DNA from: Ambrosia x helenae
Taxonomy: Eukaryota; Streptophyta; Magnoliopsida; Asterales; Asteraceae
DNA length: 64,000 nt
Reading direction: 5' to 3'
Assembly: GCA_030844895.1 (NCBI GenBank)
Contig: CM061223.1
Location: 14,147,994-14,211,993 of the forward strand
The position numbers were made by a program, and so were the translations under genes. The notes below the pieces were generated by a model. It was not told where the DNA came from. It did not search any database and saw nothing but the letters and a program-made list of their open reading frames with translations. This document shows positions 21,586 through 32,088 of the stretch, one piece after another. The stretch's first letter is position 1, and each line of letters starts with the position of its first letter.

Positions 21586-22758
21586 ATGTCTGGTGCTCGT
21601 GGTGGTGGACGTCGTGGTGGTGGCCGTGGTGGCGGCGGTGGTCGTGGTAACATCAACATGACCCAAGAGGAGTTGAACAACAAGTGAATATGGCCTTTGC
21701 TGCTTTCCAGGCCGGACATAACGTTCTAGGTGGTAAGTTGATTTCTATTAACTCTGCCTCATTCTTAGGTGTCGTGTCTTTTCTTTTGTGGTTTATTCGT
21801 GTGTCATGTCTCAGATGTTGCTGTTAATCCACCTCCACCTCAGTGTTCTTATAAGAAGTTTCGGGACTGTCAGCCCCATAACTTTGCTGGGACTGAGGGG
21901 GCGGTGGGACTGCTCCGATGGTTGGAGAAGGTTGAATCTGTATTCCTGATGTGTAACTGTCCTGCTGGGGACCGGGTTAAGTATGCCACTATGACATTCG
22001 AGGGTCTTGCGTTATCGTGGTGGAATGCTACAGCTCAGAACATGGGTTTGGGGGAAGCTCATGCTATGCTTTGGGCGGATTTTGTGCATCGTCTGAAGAG
22101 TGAGTACTGTCCAAGGGAGGAAGTACAGAAGTTGGAACATGAGGTCTGGAACTACAAGATGGTTGGGTCCGAGATAGAGGAGTACACTGTGAGGCGGAAC
22201 GAGCTAGCGGTGTTGTGCCCTGATTTGCACACACCCGAGTATAGGAGGATCGAGCACTACATTTTAGGGTTGATGCCGGAGATAGCAGGGTTGGTGGCTG
22301 CCGGGAATCTTCCCACACTTGCTGAAGTCGTCCGATCGGCTCATCGTATGACTAACTTGAAGGTGACAGAGGGTGTTTTGCCTCCTAAGGGTACTAATGT
22401 GAAGGGTTCTGAGGTAAACAAGAGGAAGTGGGATAATGTGGGGAAGAGTGCCATGCCAGCACCATCTTAGCCGATGAAGAAGTTTGATTCGTCTGGGTCT
22501 TCTTCGGGGCAGAAGTCGGGTGGGTATGTTGAGAAGCATCCCAAGTATAACAAGTGTGGTTTTCACCATTCTAGGAGTTGTGATCGGGCTCGTTGTCATC
22601 GGTGCCATCAATTGGGGCATCTTGCTAAGGACTGCAGGGTGTCACTTCCATTGACTCAGGCTCCTGCTGCTGCTCCTGCTGCTCAGGGGACTCCAGGAAA
22701 GCAGGGGTGCTACAACTGTGGTGACACGGGCATTTCAAGCATGATTGTCCCAAGCTGA
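21586..22758 (+). pseudogene. gag: gypsy gag, disrupted
   Basis: The likely start is ATG 21586, giving an RGG/GGR-rich basic N-terminus. The frame hits TGA at 21685, and the expected continuation (MAFAAFQAG) is in another frame, so a small indel lies at about 21684. A GT-AG segment, 21733-21814 (82 bases), separates this from the main capsid frame, and its removal keeps the frame. The capsid-like part (21815-22467) has the retrotransposon gag pattern, including WW-N-A, YCPREEVQKLE and YILGLMPEI. TAG at 22468 follows SAMPAPS. A first CCHC zinc knuckle, C-x2-C-x4-H-x4-C, lies at 22592-22634. A second knuckle begins at 22708 but loses its frame near 22730 by an apparent one-base loss. Gag would package RNA in virus-like particles; this copy cannot make intact Gag. 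Confidence 0.85.
21733..21814 (+). other. candidate GT-AG intron inside gag
   Basis: GTAAGTTGATTT at the 5' edge and ATGTCTCAG at the 3' edge, 82 bases, T-rich before the acceptor. The gag-like frame upstream (21684-21732) and the capsid frame downstream (from 21815) differ unspliced and become continuous if exactly this segment is removed, with one nucleotide of the split codon upstream and two downstream. An ordinary indel is the alternative explanation. Confidence 0.45.
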
Positions 22759-25700
22759 GACAGGGCGAGAATGTGAAGGGCAGGAACGGTAACGGGAACA
22801 ACGGAGGCGGCGGCAGGAATACGCGTGCTTTCGTCATTGGCTCTGCAGAGGCCAAGCAGGATCCTGACACAGTTACCGGTACGTTCCTTCTTAATGATCA
22901 CTATGTTTCTGTCTTGTTTGATTCTGGTGCCGATAAGAGTTTCATATCTATGGACATTAGTCGATTGCTAGATATAGTACCCACACCTTTAGAGGCTAAG
23001 TACTTGATAGAATTGGCTGATGGTAAGAACATCGAAGCGACACATATTCTTAGGGAATGTCGCTTGGAACTGTCGGGTTTGTCCTTCCCCATTGACCTTA
23101 TGCCGGTATCCCTGGGTAGTTTCGATGTCGTTGTGGGCATGGATTGGTTATCGTTGTATCGTGCGGAGATCATTTGTTATGATAATGTCATTCGGATCCC
23201 TCTCCCTGATGGAGAGACTCTTTCGGTTCATGGCGAGAAGAGCGGTGCTCCGCTTAGTATCATTTCTAGTATGAAAGCCCTTAAGTATCTTCGGAAGGGT
23301 TATTCGGCCATTCTGGCACTTGTTTCCGTTTCGTCTGATGATGAGAAAAAGATCAAGGATATCCCTGTGGTTCGTGATTTCCTTGATGTGTTTCCTGATG
23401 ATTTACCTGGTCTTCCTCCTCATCGTCAGGTTGAGTTTGGTATTGATCTTACTCCAGGTGCAGCTCCTATTGCCCAAGCCCCGTATCGTCTTGCACCTCC
23501 CGAGATGCAAGAGCTGTCCAGCCAGTTACAGGAACTCTTGGAAAAGGGTTTCATCTGACCGAGTTCTTCCCCGTGGGGAGCTCCTATCTTGTTTGTGAAG
23601 AAGAAGGACGGAAGTCTTTGCATGTGTATCGATTATCGTGAACTGAACAAAGTGACCATCAAGAATCGTTACCCTCTCCCTCGCATTGATGATCTCTTTG
23701 ATCAGCTCCAGGGCTCTAGTTATTATTCGAAGATTGATTTGCGATCTGGTTATCACCAGTTGCGCGTTCAGGAAGCCGACGTTCCGAATACTGCTTTTCG
23801 TACTCGTTATGGCCATCTTGAGTTCTTGGTCATGCCTTTTGGTCTCACTAACGCACCGGTGGTGTTCATGGATTTGATGAACCGCATTTGCAAGCCTTAC
23901 CTTGATAAATTCGTCATCGTGTTTATTGATGACATCCTGGTTTATTCTAAGAATAAGATGGATCATGAGGAACACTTACGGTTGGTCTTGGAACTTTTAA
24001 GACGAGAGCAATTGTATGCTAAGTTCTCAAAGTGTGATTTTTGGTTGCGCGAAGTTCAATTCCTAGGGCATGTGGTTAATGAACTAGGAATTCATGTCGA
24101 TCCGGCTAAGATCGAAGCTATCAAAGACTGGGAAGCACCAAAGACGCCATCTGAGGTGCGGCAATTCCTAGGTCTTGCGGGTTACTATCGTCGTTTCATT
24201 GAGGGATTTTTGAAGATCGCTCAACCCCTCACCTCTCTTACCCAGAAGGACCGAAAGTTTAACTGGGGTGAACTGCAGGAATTAGCATTTCAGATGCTGA
24301 AGCTTAAACTTTGTTCTGCACCTATCCTATCTTTACCCGAGGGTATGGATGATTTTGTTGTGTACTGTGACGCTTCTATTCGTGGTATCGGTTGCGTGTT
24401 GATGCAACGCGAGAAGGTCATTGCTTATGCTTCTCGTCAACTTAAGGTCCACGAGAAGAACTACACTACCCATGACTTGGAATTGGGTGCGGTGGTTTTC
24501 GCGTTGAAAATCTGGAGGCATTACTTGTACGGTACCAAATGCACCATATACACCGATCACAAGAGTCTCCAACATATTTTCAACCAGAAGGAGCTAAACA
24601 TGCGGCAGCGTCGCTGGGTTGAACTCCTGAATGATTATGACTGTGCTATTAAGTATCATCCTGGCAGGGCGAACGTTGTGGCGGACGCCTTGAGCAGGAA
24701 GGAATCTGTGAAACCTCGTCGTGTTCGAGCCTTACAACTCACCATTCATTCCTCTTTTCCTAACCAAATTCGTTCTGCACAACTGGAAGCTTTGAAGGAG
24801 GAAAACCTTAAAGCTGAAACTATGCACAGTGCTGATAAGCACCTTGAACTTAGGTCTGATGACCTACATTACTTCGCAGAACGTGTTTGGGTTCCTTTTT
24901 TCGGGGGATTACGGGAGCTTGTCTTGGATGAAGCTCACAAATCCCGGTATTCTGTTCACCCTGGCTCTGACAAGATGTATCAGGATTTGAAGATACTCTG
25001 TTGGTGGCCGAACATGAAGGCTGATATAGCCTCATACGTGAGCAAGTGCTTGACTTGTGCTAAAGTCAAGGTGGAGTATCAGAAGCCGTCTGGTCTCCTG
25101 CAACAACCGGAGATTCCAGAATGGAAGTGGGAACAGATCACGATGGATTTTGTCACCAAACTACCGAAGTCACCAAGTGGTTGCGATATGATGTGGGTGA
25201 TTGTCGACAGGTTAACAAAATCGGCGCATTTCCTACCTATTAAGGAAACTAATGGGCTCGAGCGGTTAGCTCGACTTTACCTTAAGGAGGTGGTCTCTCG
25301 GCACGGGGTGCCTGTTTCTATTATCTCTGATCGTGATTCTCGTTTTGCTTCGCGTTTCTGGAAGGCTCTACACAAAGCTTTGGGTACTCAGTTGGATATG
25401 AGTACGACCTATCATCCGCAAACTGACGGTCAGAGTGAGCGGACGATTCAAACCTTGGAGGACATGCTTCGGGCATGTGTTATCGATTTTGTCAAAGGTT
25501 GGGAGTGTCACCTACCGTTGGTGGAGTTCTCTTACAACAATAGCTATCACTCTAGTATCAAGGCAGCTCCGTTCGAAGCTCTCTACGGATGGAAATGTCG
25601 ATCTCCTCTTTGTTGGGCCGAGGTGGGTGAAAGTCAGCTCACTGGCCCGGAACTTGTGTACGAAACTTCGGAGAAAATCGTACAGATTCGTAACCGTTTG

Positions 25701-26225
25701 GCAGCCGCACGGGATCGTCAGAAGAGTTATGCCGATCGCCGTCACAAACCTTTGGAATTCCAGGCTGGGGACAGGGTACTTCTGAAAGTTTCACCATGGA
25801 AGGGCGTCATACGCTTTGGAAAGCGTGGCAAGCTTAACCCTCGTTATGTCAGACCATTCGCAATCCTGGAATGGATTGGACCAGTGGCATACAGACTTGA
25901 CTTACCGGCGGAGCTCGGTAGTGTTCACAACGTCTTCCATGTGTCTAAATTGAAGAAGTGTTTGGCTGATGAATCTCTTATTATACCACTGGAAGAGATC
26001 GAGGTTGATGATCGTCTTCGCATTGTGGAGGAACCTGTTGAGATTCTTGACTATAAGATTCGTAGCTTTCGTCGGAGTAAAATCCGTATCGTTAAGGTTC
26101 GTTGGAACTCGAATCGTGGACCGGAGTTCACGTGGGAACGGGAGGATCAGATGAAATCTAAGTATCCTCATCTTTTTCCGAAGCGTGCGTTTGAATCTAG
26201 GCACGTTACCGCTAAAGCTGAATGA
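22731..26225 (+). pseudogene. pol: gypsy pol polyprotein, one in-frame stop
   Basis: A single frame runs from 22731 to the TGA at 26223 and is broken only by TGA at 23556, in a context where relatives have Arg (CGA), so a CpG-type C to T change. Order: aspartic protease with DSGADKS (D at 22920); reverse transcriptase with KIDLRSGYHQ and the catalytic FIDD (23922-23933); RNase H with YCDAS and YTDHKS (24363, 24549); integrase with an H-C-C zinc-binding part (24958-25060) and catalytic D (25146), D (25329) and E (25437), spacing D-60-D-35-E; and a C-terminal chromodomain-like segment, with FTWEREDQM near 26128. Downstream of the stop, 879 codons remain open. This order and the chromodomain place it among plant chromoviruses, Tekay/Del-like by appearance. 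Confidence 0.9.
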
Positions 26226-26361
26226 ATCTCGGGGCGAGATTCCTTTCAGCGTGGGGATGATGTGACACACGGTTTTTTTTTTTTTTTTCCTTCTTTTCGT
26301 CTCTTTCATTTTTGGGCTTCGTGCAATTTTCGGGACGAAAATTATTTCAACGTGGGGATGA
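26226..26361 (+). other. 3' untranslated region with duplicated polypurine tract
   Basis: CGTGGGGATGATGTGACAC occurs twice, at 26250-26268 and 26351-26369. The second is the functional junction: polypurine tract GGGGATGATG, then LTR start TGTGACACCC at 26362. The first copy is followed by ACGG, a T run and a pyrimidine-rich stretch instead of LTR. Each copy is preceded by a GGGCGAGATT or GGGACGAAAATT block, so about 100 bases are duplicated. Confidence 0.7.
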
Positions 26362-28884
26362 TGTGACACCCAGCATATTCGGCTTAAACATTTTGGTAAA
26401 ACTTAAGTCTACCTTAGCGAAAAAAAACATTTATAAACAGACTTAACGTTGAGTCGGGTCATGATAGGATTGTCCAGGGTTCAATGATCTGGAGGATCAT
26501 TGGGAGTCGTTTTAGGAAAACTAGTACTGGGTCCTGTTGTTAGTGAAATTACATGAATTGAATTAAGTAGGATACGTAGATTGATACATACGTGTGACAC
26601 AATGTGCAAATATGTGTTTCAAAGGTGTAAACGTGATTGTAAATGCTAAACACATGTTAGGATTGCATGTTCATGTGTTATAATGTGCTAAAACGCGTTT
26701 AAACGACAAACTGGAAAATCTGGAAAACAAGGGTTAGGTTCAACCTGTAGGGGGGTCGAACCAGGAAAGGGAAATCAACAAAAGGTCCATTCGACCAGGA
26801 GAACTCTCATTCGACCTAGGATGGGGGTCGAAGGTGGCCTTAGTATAAATACCACACTTTGTCATTTTCACCATTTTACAAACCCTAGTCGCCCCCAAAC
26901 ACTCTCTATCGATTTTAATCACTGAGGAAGGAGTTTTTGCTCTCGTTTTTCATAATCTAACCTACAAACAACATCTAATCAAGAATCTAAGGTGTGTTCT
27001 TAATCCTAAACCCTTTTAATGCGTTTTGATTCGTTTTCATCTAACCCTAAAAGTTCAGATCTGTCCTAAGGGTGTTTTTATGTTTAAAAACCTTTCAAAC
27101 ATCTTTATAAACAAACCCTTATCATTAAACATGGGTTTTCATATCAATAAACATATGTTAATGATGTTTTATGGGATATTATGTATTGTTTAATGATTTA
27201 CTGCAATACTAATGATGAAAACATGATCTAGGGCTGCTATTGGTATTGGTTTATGATTGTTTAAGGCTACAATTAGATAGATGATGATATCATGTCTAAT
27301 TTGGGAATTTTGATAAATATAGGGCGTGTTGCATGTTAGTATTATTGATAAAAACCATTGGGGGTTTTCATACACACATTGAACTGAGCATTTTGAAATG
27401 ATTTTGAAAGGATTTCGAAAAGTTTCCAAATTGGGTAAAGTTTTCATGCATGATGTGATGTTTCCATAATTTTGCCATTTTAGGAAAGTGTTAAAATGAA
27501 CTGGTTTGGGGGCAAAATTGGTAGGGTTTCGTAGGGATATGTTATTCATGGTTAACTGTAGTGTTTCATGATGTTTAGTGGTGTTTTCGAATAGTTTTGA
27601 TGCGTTTTAGGAAAAACAATACTGCATGGGTCGAACCTAGCCACGTTCGAACCCACGTGGGGTCGAAGGTGGGGGCCAGGGGGTCGAACCTGCAGTCTGT
27701 CACACAGTTTGGTCGAAGGAACTTGATTTAGGTCGAATTAACACATGTTAAGGTCGAAGGAGCCTCATGGGGTCGAACCAAGGGTTCTTGGGGTCGAAGG
27801 AGCCTCCAAAAATGTTGATTCGACCCTATCTATTCGTGTGTGCGATTTTTGATGCAAACTAAGTGTTTTATGCTTGAACCTTATGTGTAATCTATGTATG
27901 CTTGATTAGTTTATGTAATGGGTCACCAACGGGATATCAGGTCAGTCTAGTGTGTCGATTGAACAGTCAAACACATTTTAAATATACTTAGTCACGATCT
28001 TGACAATCGGGGACTAGATAACCATACTTTTATTAGTCGAAACACTTATGTGAACATTTTGATAGATCTCCGGTAGTTGGGATTATCAAGAGCTTGGCTT
28101 TTCTTATTTTATTGAAGAACACAACTTAAGGTGAGTTCACGTCCCCACTTTTACTGCTTTTACTTTTGGGGGAGAAAACATGGGCTAAACTTATCTTTTG
28201 GTAACATATGTCATACTATGATCTACTTTTGCATTGCTTTACGATCTTTGAAAGTCCCGGGGGAAACCATGAATGTGCGGGGATGCACAACGGGGGAAAT
28301 GTGGATAGATCTATTGGGCGTGACAAGCCCCACTCGAAGACTTGGAGGGCCGGGCGGGTGCATATTGTCTCGAACTTGCTAAACATTGCTGAACACTCGG
28401 GCCGAACATTGGTAACAGTCTAGTAATGGTTTTCCAATCGTAGTAGTAACAGAACATACGTCTAGCTAGCGTACTTTGGTAACATTGATATAGTATTGAC
28501 AGGTTTTGAACTTGGTAACATTTCATAACAATTGGTAACACTTGGTAACATTATGAACAAACCTGTGAACTCACCAGCGTTATATGTTGACGTTGTTTTG
28601 GCATGTTTTTCTCAGGTCGCTAAGGTAGCAACAGTTGGACTAGGCGCACGAGTCTGCATGGCGTCTAGGCTTAGTATAATGTTTTTGAAATAAACGTTTT
28701 GAACACATTGGTACATGGTTATGTAACTGGTTAAATGCTTCCGCTACGGTTTTTATGTTATGAGAACTATGTTTTGAGTTTACGTATTTCATATAGTGTT
28801 GTTTATTGTGACTGTTGACTTGGATCCTGTTTTGTCATGCGCCTCGCGGTAAAACTCCGCAAGTGGAAATTTGAGGGTGTTGCA
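26362..28884 (+). mobile_element. Ty3/gypsy right LTR
   Basis: Starts TGTGACACCCAGCATATTC right after the polypurine tract and ends GGTGTTGCA at 28884. Collinear with 18446-20966, with TATAAATA at 26844-26851. The flanking ATAGC (28885-28889) pairs with ATAGT at 18441-18445. Open frames inside (for example 28131-28541) duplicate those of the left LTR. Confidence 0.9.
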
Positions 28885-28889
28885 ATAGC
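28885..28889. repeat. target-site duplication, right
   Basis: ATAGC, partner of ATAGT at 18441-18445. Confidence 0.75.
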
Positions 28890-29395
28890 TTTCTGTTTGT
28901 TCTTCGACATTCCAGCAATATTATTTGCATCCAGTAATTCCCTGAAGTTATAAGCGTAGATCAATGGGATGTTGCACCAAACGCTGACCTTATGCCATAG
29001 ATTAGCGGCCACAAAACTGGTAATGAAGAGGTGGTCTGCAATTTCAGAATTGTCTTGACAGAGGCTGCATAGAGTTGATCCAGTGATGATATTCCTTCGT
29101 ACGAGTCCTTCCAAGGTTGGTAGTCGATCCTACTCAGCTCTCCACGCGAGAAGATTGACTTTCTTTATAGCCCAATTCGTCCGGCCGAAAGGATAATATG
29201 GGACTGCAGTTAAGGCAAGCAATCGACGACATGATGCTACTGAAAAGGCTCCCGACGTCTCAAAAACCCAGCGCCATTGATCTGCTGCTTCGGAAAGGCT
29301 GCTACTCTGAATAATCTCTTCACAATGTTGAAGCTCCATTTGTTCCTATGCCTGCAATGGTTCACGTTTCCAAGCCCAACCCCCGACCCAAGTGT
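28890..29395 (-). pseudogene. LINE ORF2 zinc-finger region (right part of the split LINE)
   Basis: Two neighbouring open stretches on the minus strand carry the zf-RVT domain that follows LINE reverse transcriptases: DQWRWVFETSGAFSVASCRR and NLLAWRAE (29339-29130), then EGLVRRNIITGSTLCSLCQD and HLFITSFVAANLW (29114 downward). The C-x2-C-x9-H spacing and the N-L-L-A-W-R motif are diagnostic of plant LINEs. Homology begins near 29395 with GGWAWKREP; a stop (TAG) lies between that and the next block. The frame runs left to the gypsy boundary at 28889 and resumes at 18445: removing the gypsy element and one copy of the duplication makes it continuous. Confidence 0.85.
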
Positions 29396-29489
29396 TCCCA
29401 TTTAAAATAATTCTAGGTGCAATAGTACAGTTTTTGTTAGATTCAAGTGCGAAAAGATTTGGGAATCAAGATAAAACACACTTGTGTAA

Positions 29490-29733
29490 TTGGAGTTAGG
29501 CTTGAAACTAAAGCTAAACCTTTTTGGTAAAGTGCTTTTGACAGCAGGTCACGTCTTGTCTCCATCTTCTTCTTTGTTTCCTATAAAATATGCAGAAGTA
29601 GATTATAGCCTTTGCCTATGTTAATATGTTTTAACATAATAATATACAAAATTCTCATGATTACCGCATAATCTTCCTCTTCAGGATCCCCACTGATGGA
29701 AAGAAACTTTGCTAACTCTTCTGTGTTAATCGA
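29490..29733 (-). pseudogene. tripeptidyl peptidase II gene fragment, two exons
   Basis: On the minus strand exon A (29733-29665) reads INTEELAKFLSISGDPEEED, an 84-base GT-AG intron follows (29664-29581), and exon B (29580 to about 29490) reads ETKKKMETRRDLLSKALYQK then GLAL. This matches the C-terminal tail of plant tripeptidyl peptidase II as I remember it (acidic linker, then KKKME-x-x-RD-x-L-x-x-ALYQKGLAL). TPP II is a giant cytosolic serine peptidase of about 1,300 residues, so only a few percent is here. No catalytic residue is included. The retained intron shows capture of genomic DNA, not retroposition of mRNA. Confidence 0.65.
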
Positions 29734-29993
29734 TGGTGGGAGAGAGAAAGAGAAGAGAGAGAGAAAAAAAATGGATCCTTAAATAAAGTAAATTAAATGG
29801 ATCCTTATTAATTAATGAAGATGTGTAATATTACACATTTACCCCCTACAGACTTAATTTATTTGATAATATTATAACACATATTACAAAATTTTCACTC
29901 CTTTCATCTCATCCCTCCATCAATTTGATTCAATGGTCATTTTTCCTTCTCACCCTTCTTACAAAACACCTCTTTTATATCCTAACCCCACCC
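29734..29993. mobile_element. right end of a (TA)n-flanked element
   Basis: Ends TTCTCACCCTTCTTAC ... CCCACCCT against a TA tract at 29994-30018. Inverted, this resembles the left end at 17502. If these pair, the element contained the TPP II fragment and was split by the LINE and later the gypsy element. Confidence 0.4.
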
Positions 29994-30018
29994 TATATAT
30001 ATATATATATATATATAT

Positions 30019-30374
30019 AGGAAGGTTCAATTGATAACTCATAGTTAGGGAGAGAACTCGAGAACTCTATATTACACATATGTAATATATCATATGTTGT
30101 ATATTACACTTGTGTAATATATTACTATTGCATATGTTGCACATGTGCAATATATCATATGTTACACATGTGTTATATATATTACACATATGTAATACAC
30201 TCAATATATCATATATTGCACATACGTAATATATCATATGTTACACATGTGTAATATATATTACACATGTGCAATATATCATATATTACACATATGCAAT
30301 ATATGATATATTGCACATATGTAATATAAAGTTCTCGAGTTCTCTCAATAAAATGAGTTTTCTATTGAATCATC

Positions 30375-30378
<4 letters not shown>
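30019..30378. mobile_element. (TA)n-flanked inverted-repeat element with palindromic core
   Basis: Ends AGGAAGGTTCAATTGATAAC and, inverted, AGGGGATGATTCAATAGAAA, then paired GAGAGAACTCGAGAACT blocks (30049 and about 30334). The 260-base core is almost entirely an array of palindromes of the type TTACACATGTGTAA and ATATCATATG. It sits between TA tracts. Non-coding. Confidence 0.7.
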
Positions 30379-30422
<44 letters not shown>

Positions 30423-30426
<4 letters not shown>

Positions 30427-30783
30427 GAAAGATCCGGTACAAAGTGTTTTTTCGGTAAGAACTGTAAGAATCAAAGGAGGGTATTTTTTTTTATTTTTTT
30501 TTTTCAAATTTTTTTTCCCATATTGTTAAACATGTATTATAGTATTGAAAACTAAAAAAAAATTTGGTGTAGAGTAATTACATAATTACTCTAGTGTAAA
30601 CTAATGTATTTACTTTAGTGACGTAATTACACTAAAAAAATTTAAATTTTTTTTTTATTATTCATCTAGAAAGAATGTTTAAGCATATGGGAAAAAAAAT
30701 TCCAAAAAAAAAATAAATTTTTTTTTACCCCTTTGATTCTCACAGTTCTTACCGAAAAACAGTTTGTATTTGATCTTTACTCT
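30423..30783. mobile_element. (TA)n-flanked inverted-repeat element, relative of 3659-4076
   Basis: Ends AGGGGAAAGATCCGGTACAA and, inverted, AGAGTAAAGATCAAATACAA. Internal arms TTTTTCGGTAAGAACTGTAA and TTCTCACAGTTCTTACCG. TA tracts on both sides (30379-30422, 30784-30800). Shares the GATCCxGTACAAAG core with the element at 3659. Confidence 0.7.
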
Positions 30784-32088
30784 ATATATATATATATATT
30801 GTATATTTGTATTTAAGGATTAAAAATAGATATTAAGAAAAAAATTAAAGTAAATCTTGGTGGTTAATTAGTGGTGTACTACATTGTGAAAACATAAGCA
30901 ATACCGATCGACATGTGAAGCCGGATAAACCTGAAGCACATTTAGTTAATGAACAAAATAGTTAATAGTAACTAGTGGGAATGCCCGCGCGTTGCTGCGG
31001 GTAGTTATGTTCAGCAATGGCTATGTATCTTAATTTCTAGACTGGAACAGTGTAATCTGCCATTATAGTTTTGTTTGTTAAACAAGGTGTTTTTGATATC
31101 CAAATGCATAAGACTACCCTAAAAGGTTAGAAAGAGGCATAACTGGGTAAATAAATATGTTTGTGTATATGAATGAATGAATGATTTGAGGTAAATTATT
31201 AACATCCAATATGCCATCGACAAAGCTCTTTCACTTAATTAGATGTAGGCTTGGAATTTCTTTGATTTTGGTCCAGCACAACCCTGTCTTAAAAGACTTG
31301 CTTTAACCCCCTTTAAATAAAAACTCTGCGGATTCAACATCCTACTTGCCCTCTTTGCTAAGGTAATTAAAAACATATTTACGTAGCTTCTTATCATCTG
31401 AATATATGATAACATGTCCATGGCTCTCCAAAAGATGGTTTCCGTGTTCACTTTCTCGTCATCATCATTTAAATCCATTTTTGCCCTCTACATTATATTT
31501 AAGCTAAGAAATTATAAATTTAATCAAAATATTATAATGACAAGTCCAAAGGAAAAAAAATGCTTACCTGAAGATTATGACGGGATCATACTGGCGTCGA
31601 ATAATCACGTTTAACATTTTGAATGTCACTATATTCCCAGCTCGACGACTGACCAAACCCTTTTGGAGTTTCCCACTATGTTTCTATTCATTAACGGGAA
31701 CACGAGCATTTATGGCTTTTTGAAAACTATCCTCATGAAATTTTCCCTTCTCATCCACTACCAAATATAAATCATCACCACCAGTAGGAAAACGGTAATG
31801 CTGAAGGGGTGTTGGTTAATAATCTTTATAAACAATATCATGACATGGTTGTTGATAAACGCGCTTTTTTTTAGGCAACCAAACTATAAAATATGACTTG
31901 AACAAGCATAACACAATGAACATTTCGTTGTATAAACTTAGTTTCAAGTTATACAGAGGCGATCCAAAAAAAGCATTTGCTTAATTTTAATTCAGAATGA
32001 ACCAAAATTATATGTTCTTACCCGTGAAAACAGGCACTCATGTTTCAAAGTTTTTATGGCAAAAAGGATGACAAGTTAGAACAAGAGC

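Noticed and set aside
23526..23975. 149-residue minus-strand frame opposite reverse transcriptase, and similar antisense frames in pol
   Set aside because: Shadows of the strongly coding plus-strand pol frame.
31239..31478. 79-residue minus-strand frame at the 3' side of Helitron 1 as a further captured gene
   Set aside because: No family could be recognised and no splice boundary supports it; left unassigned.
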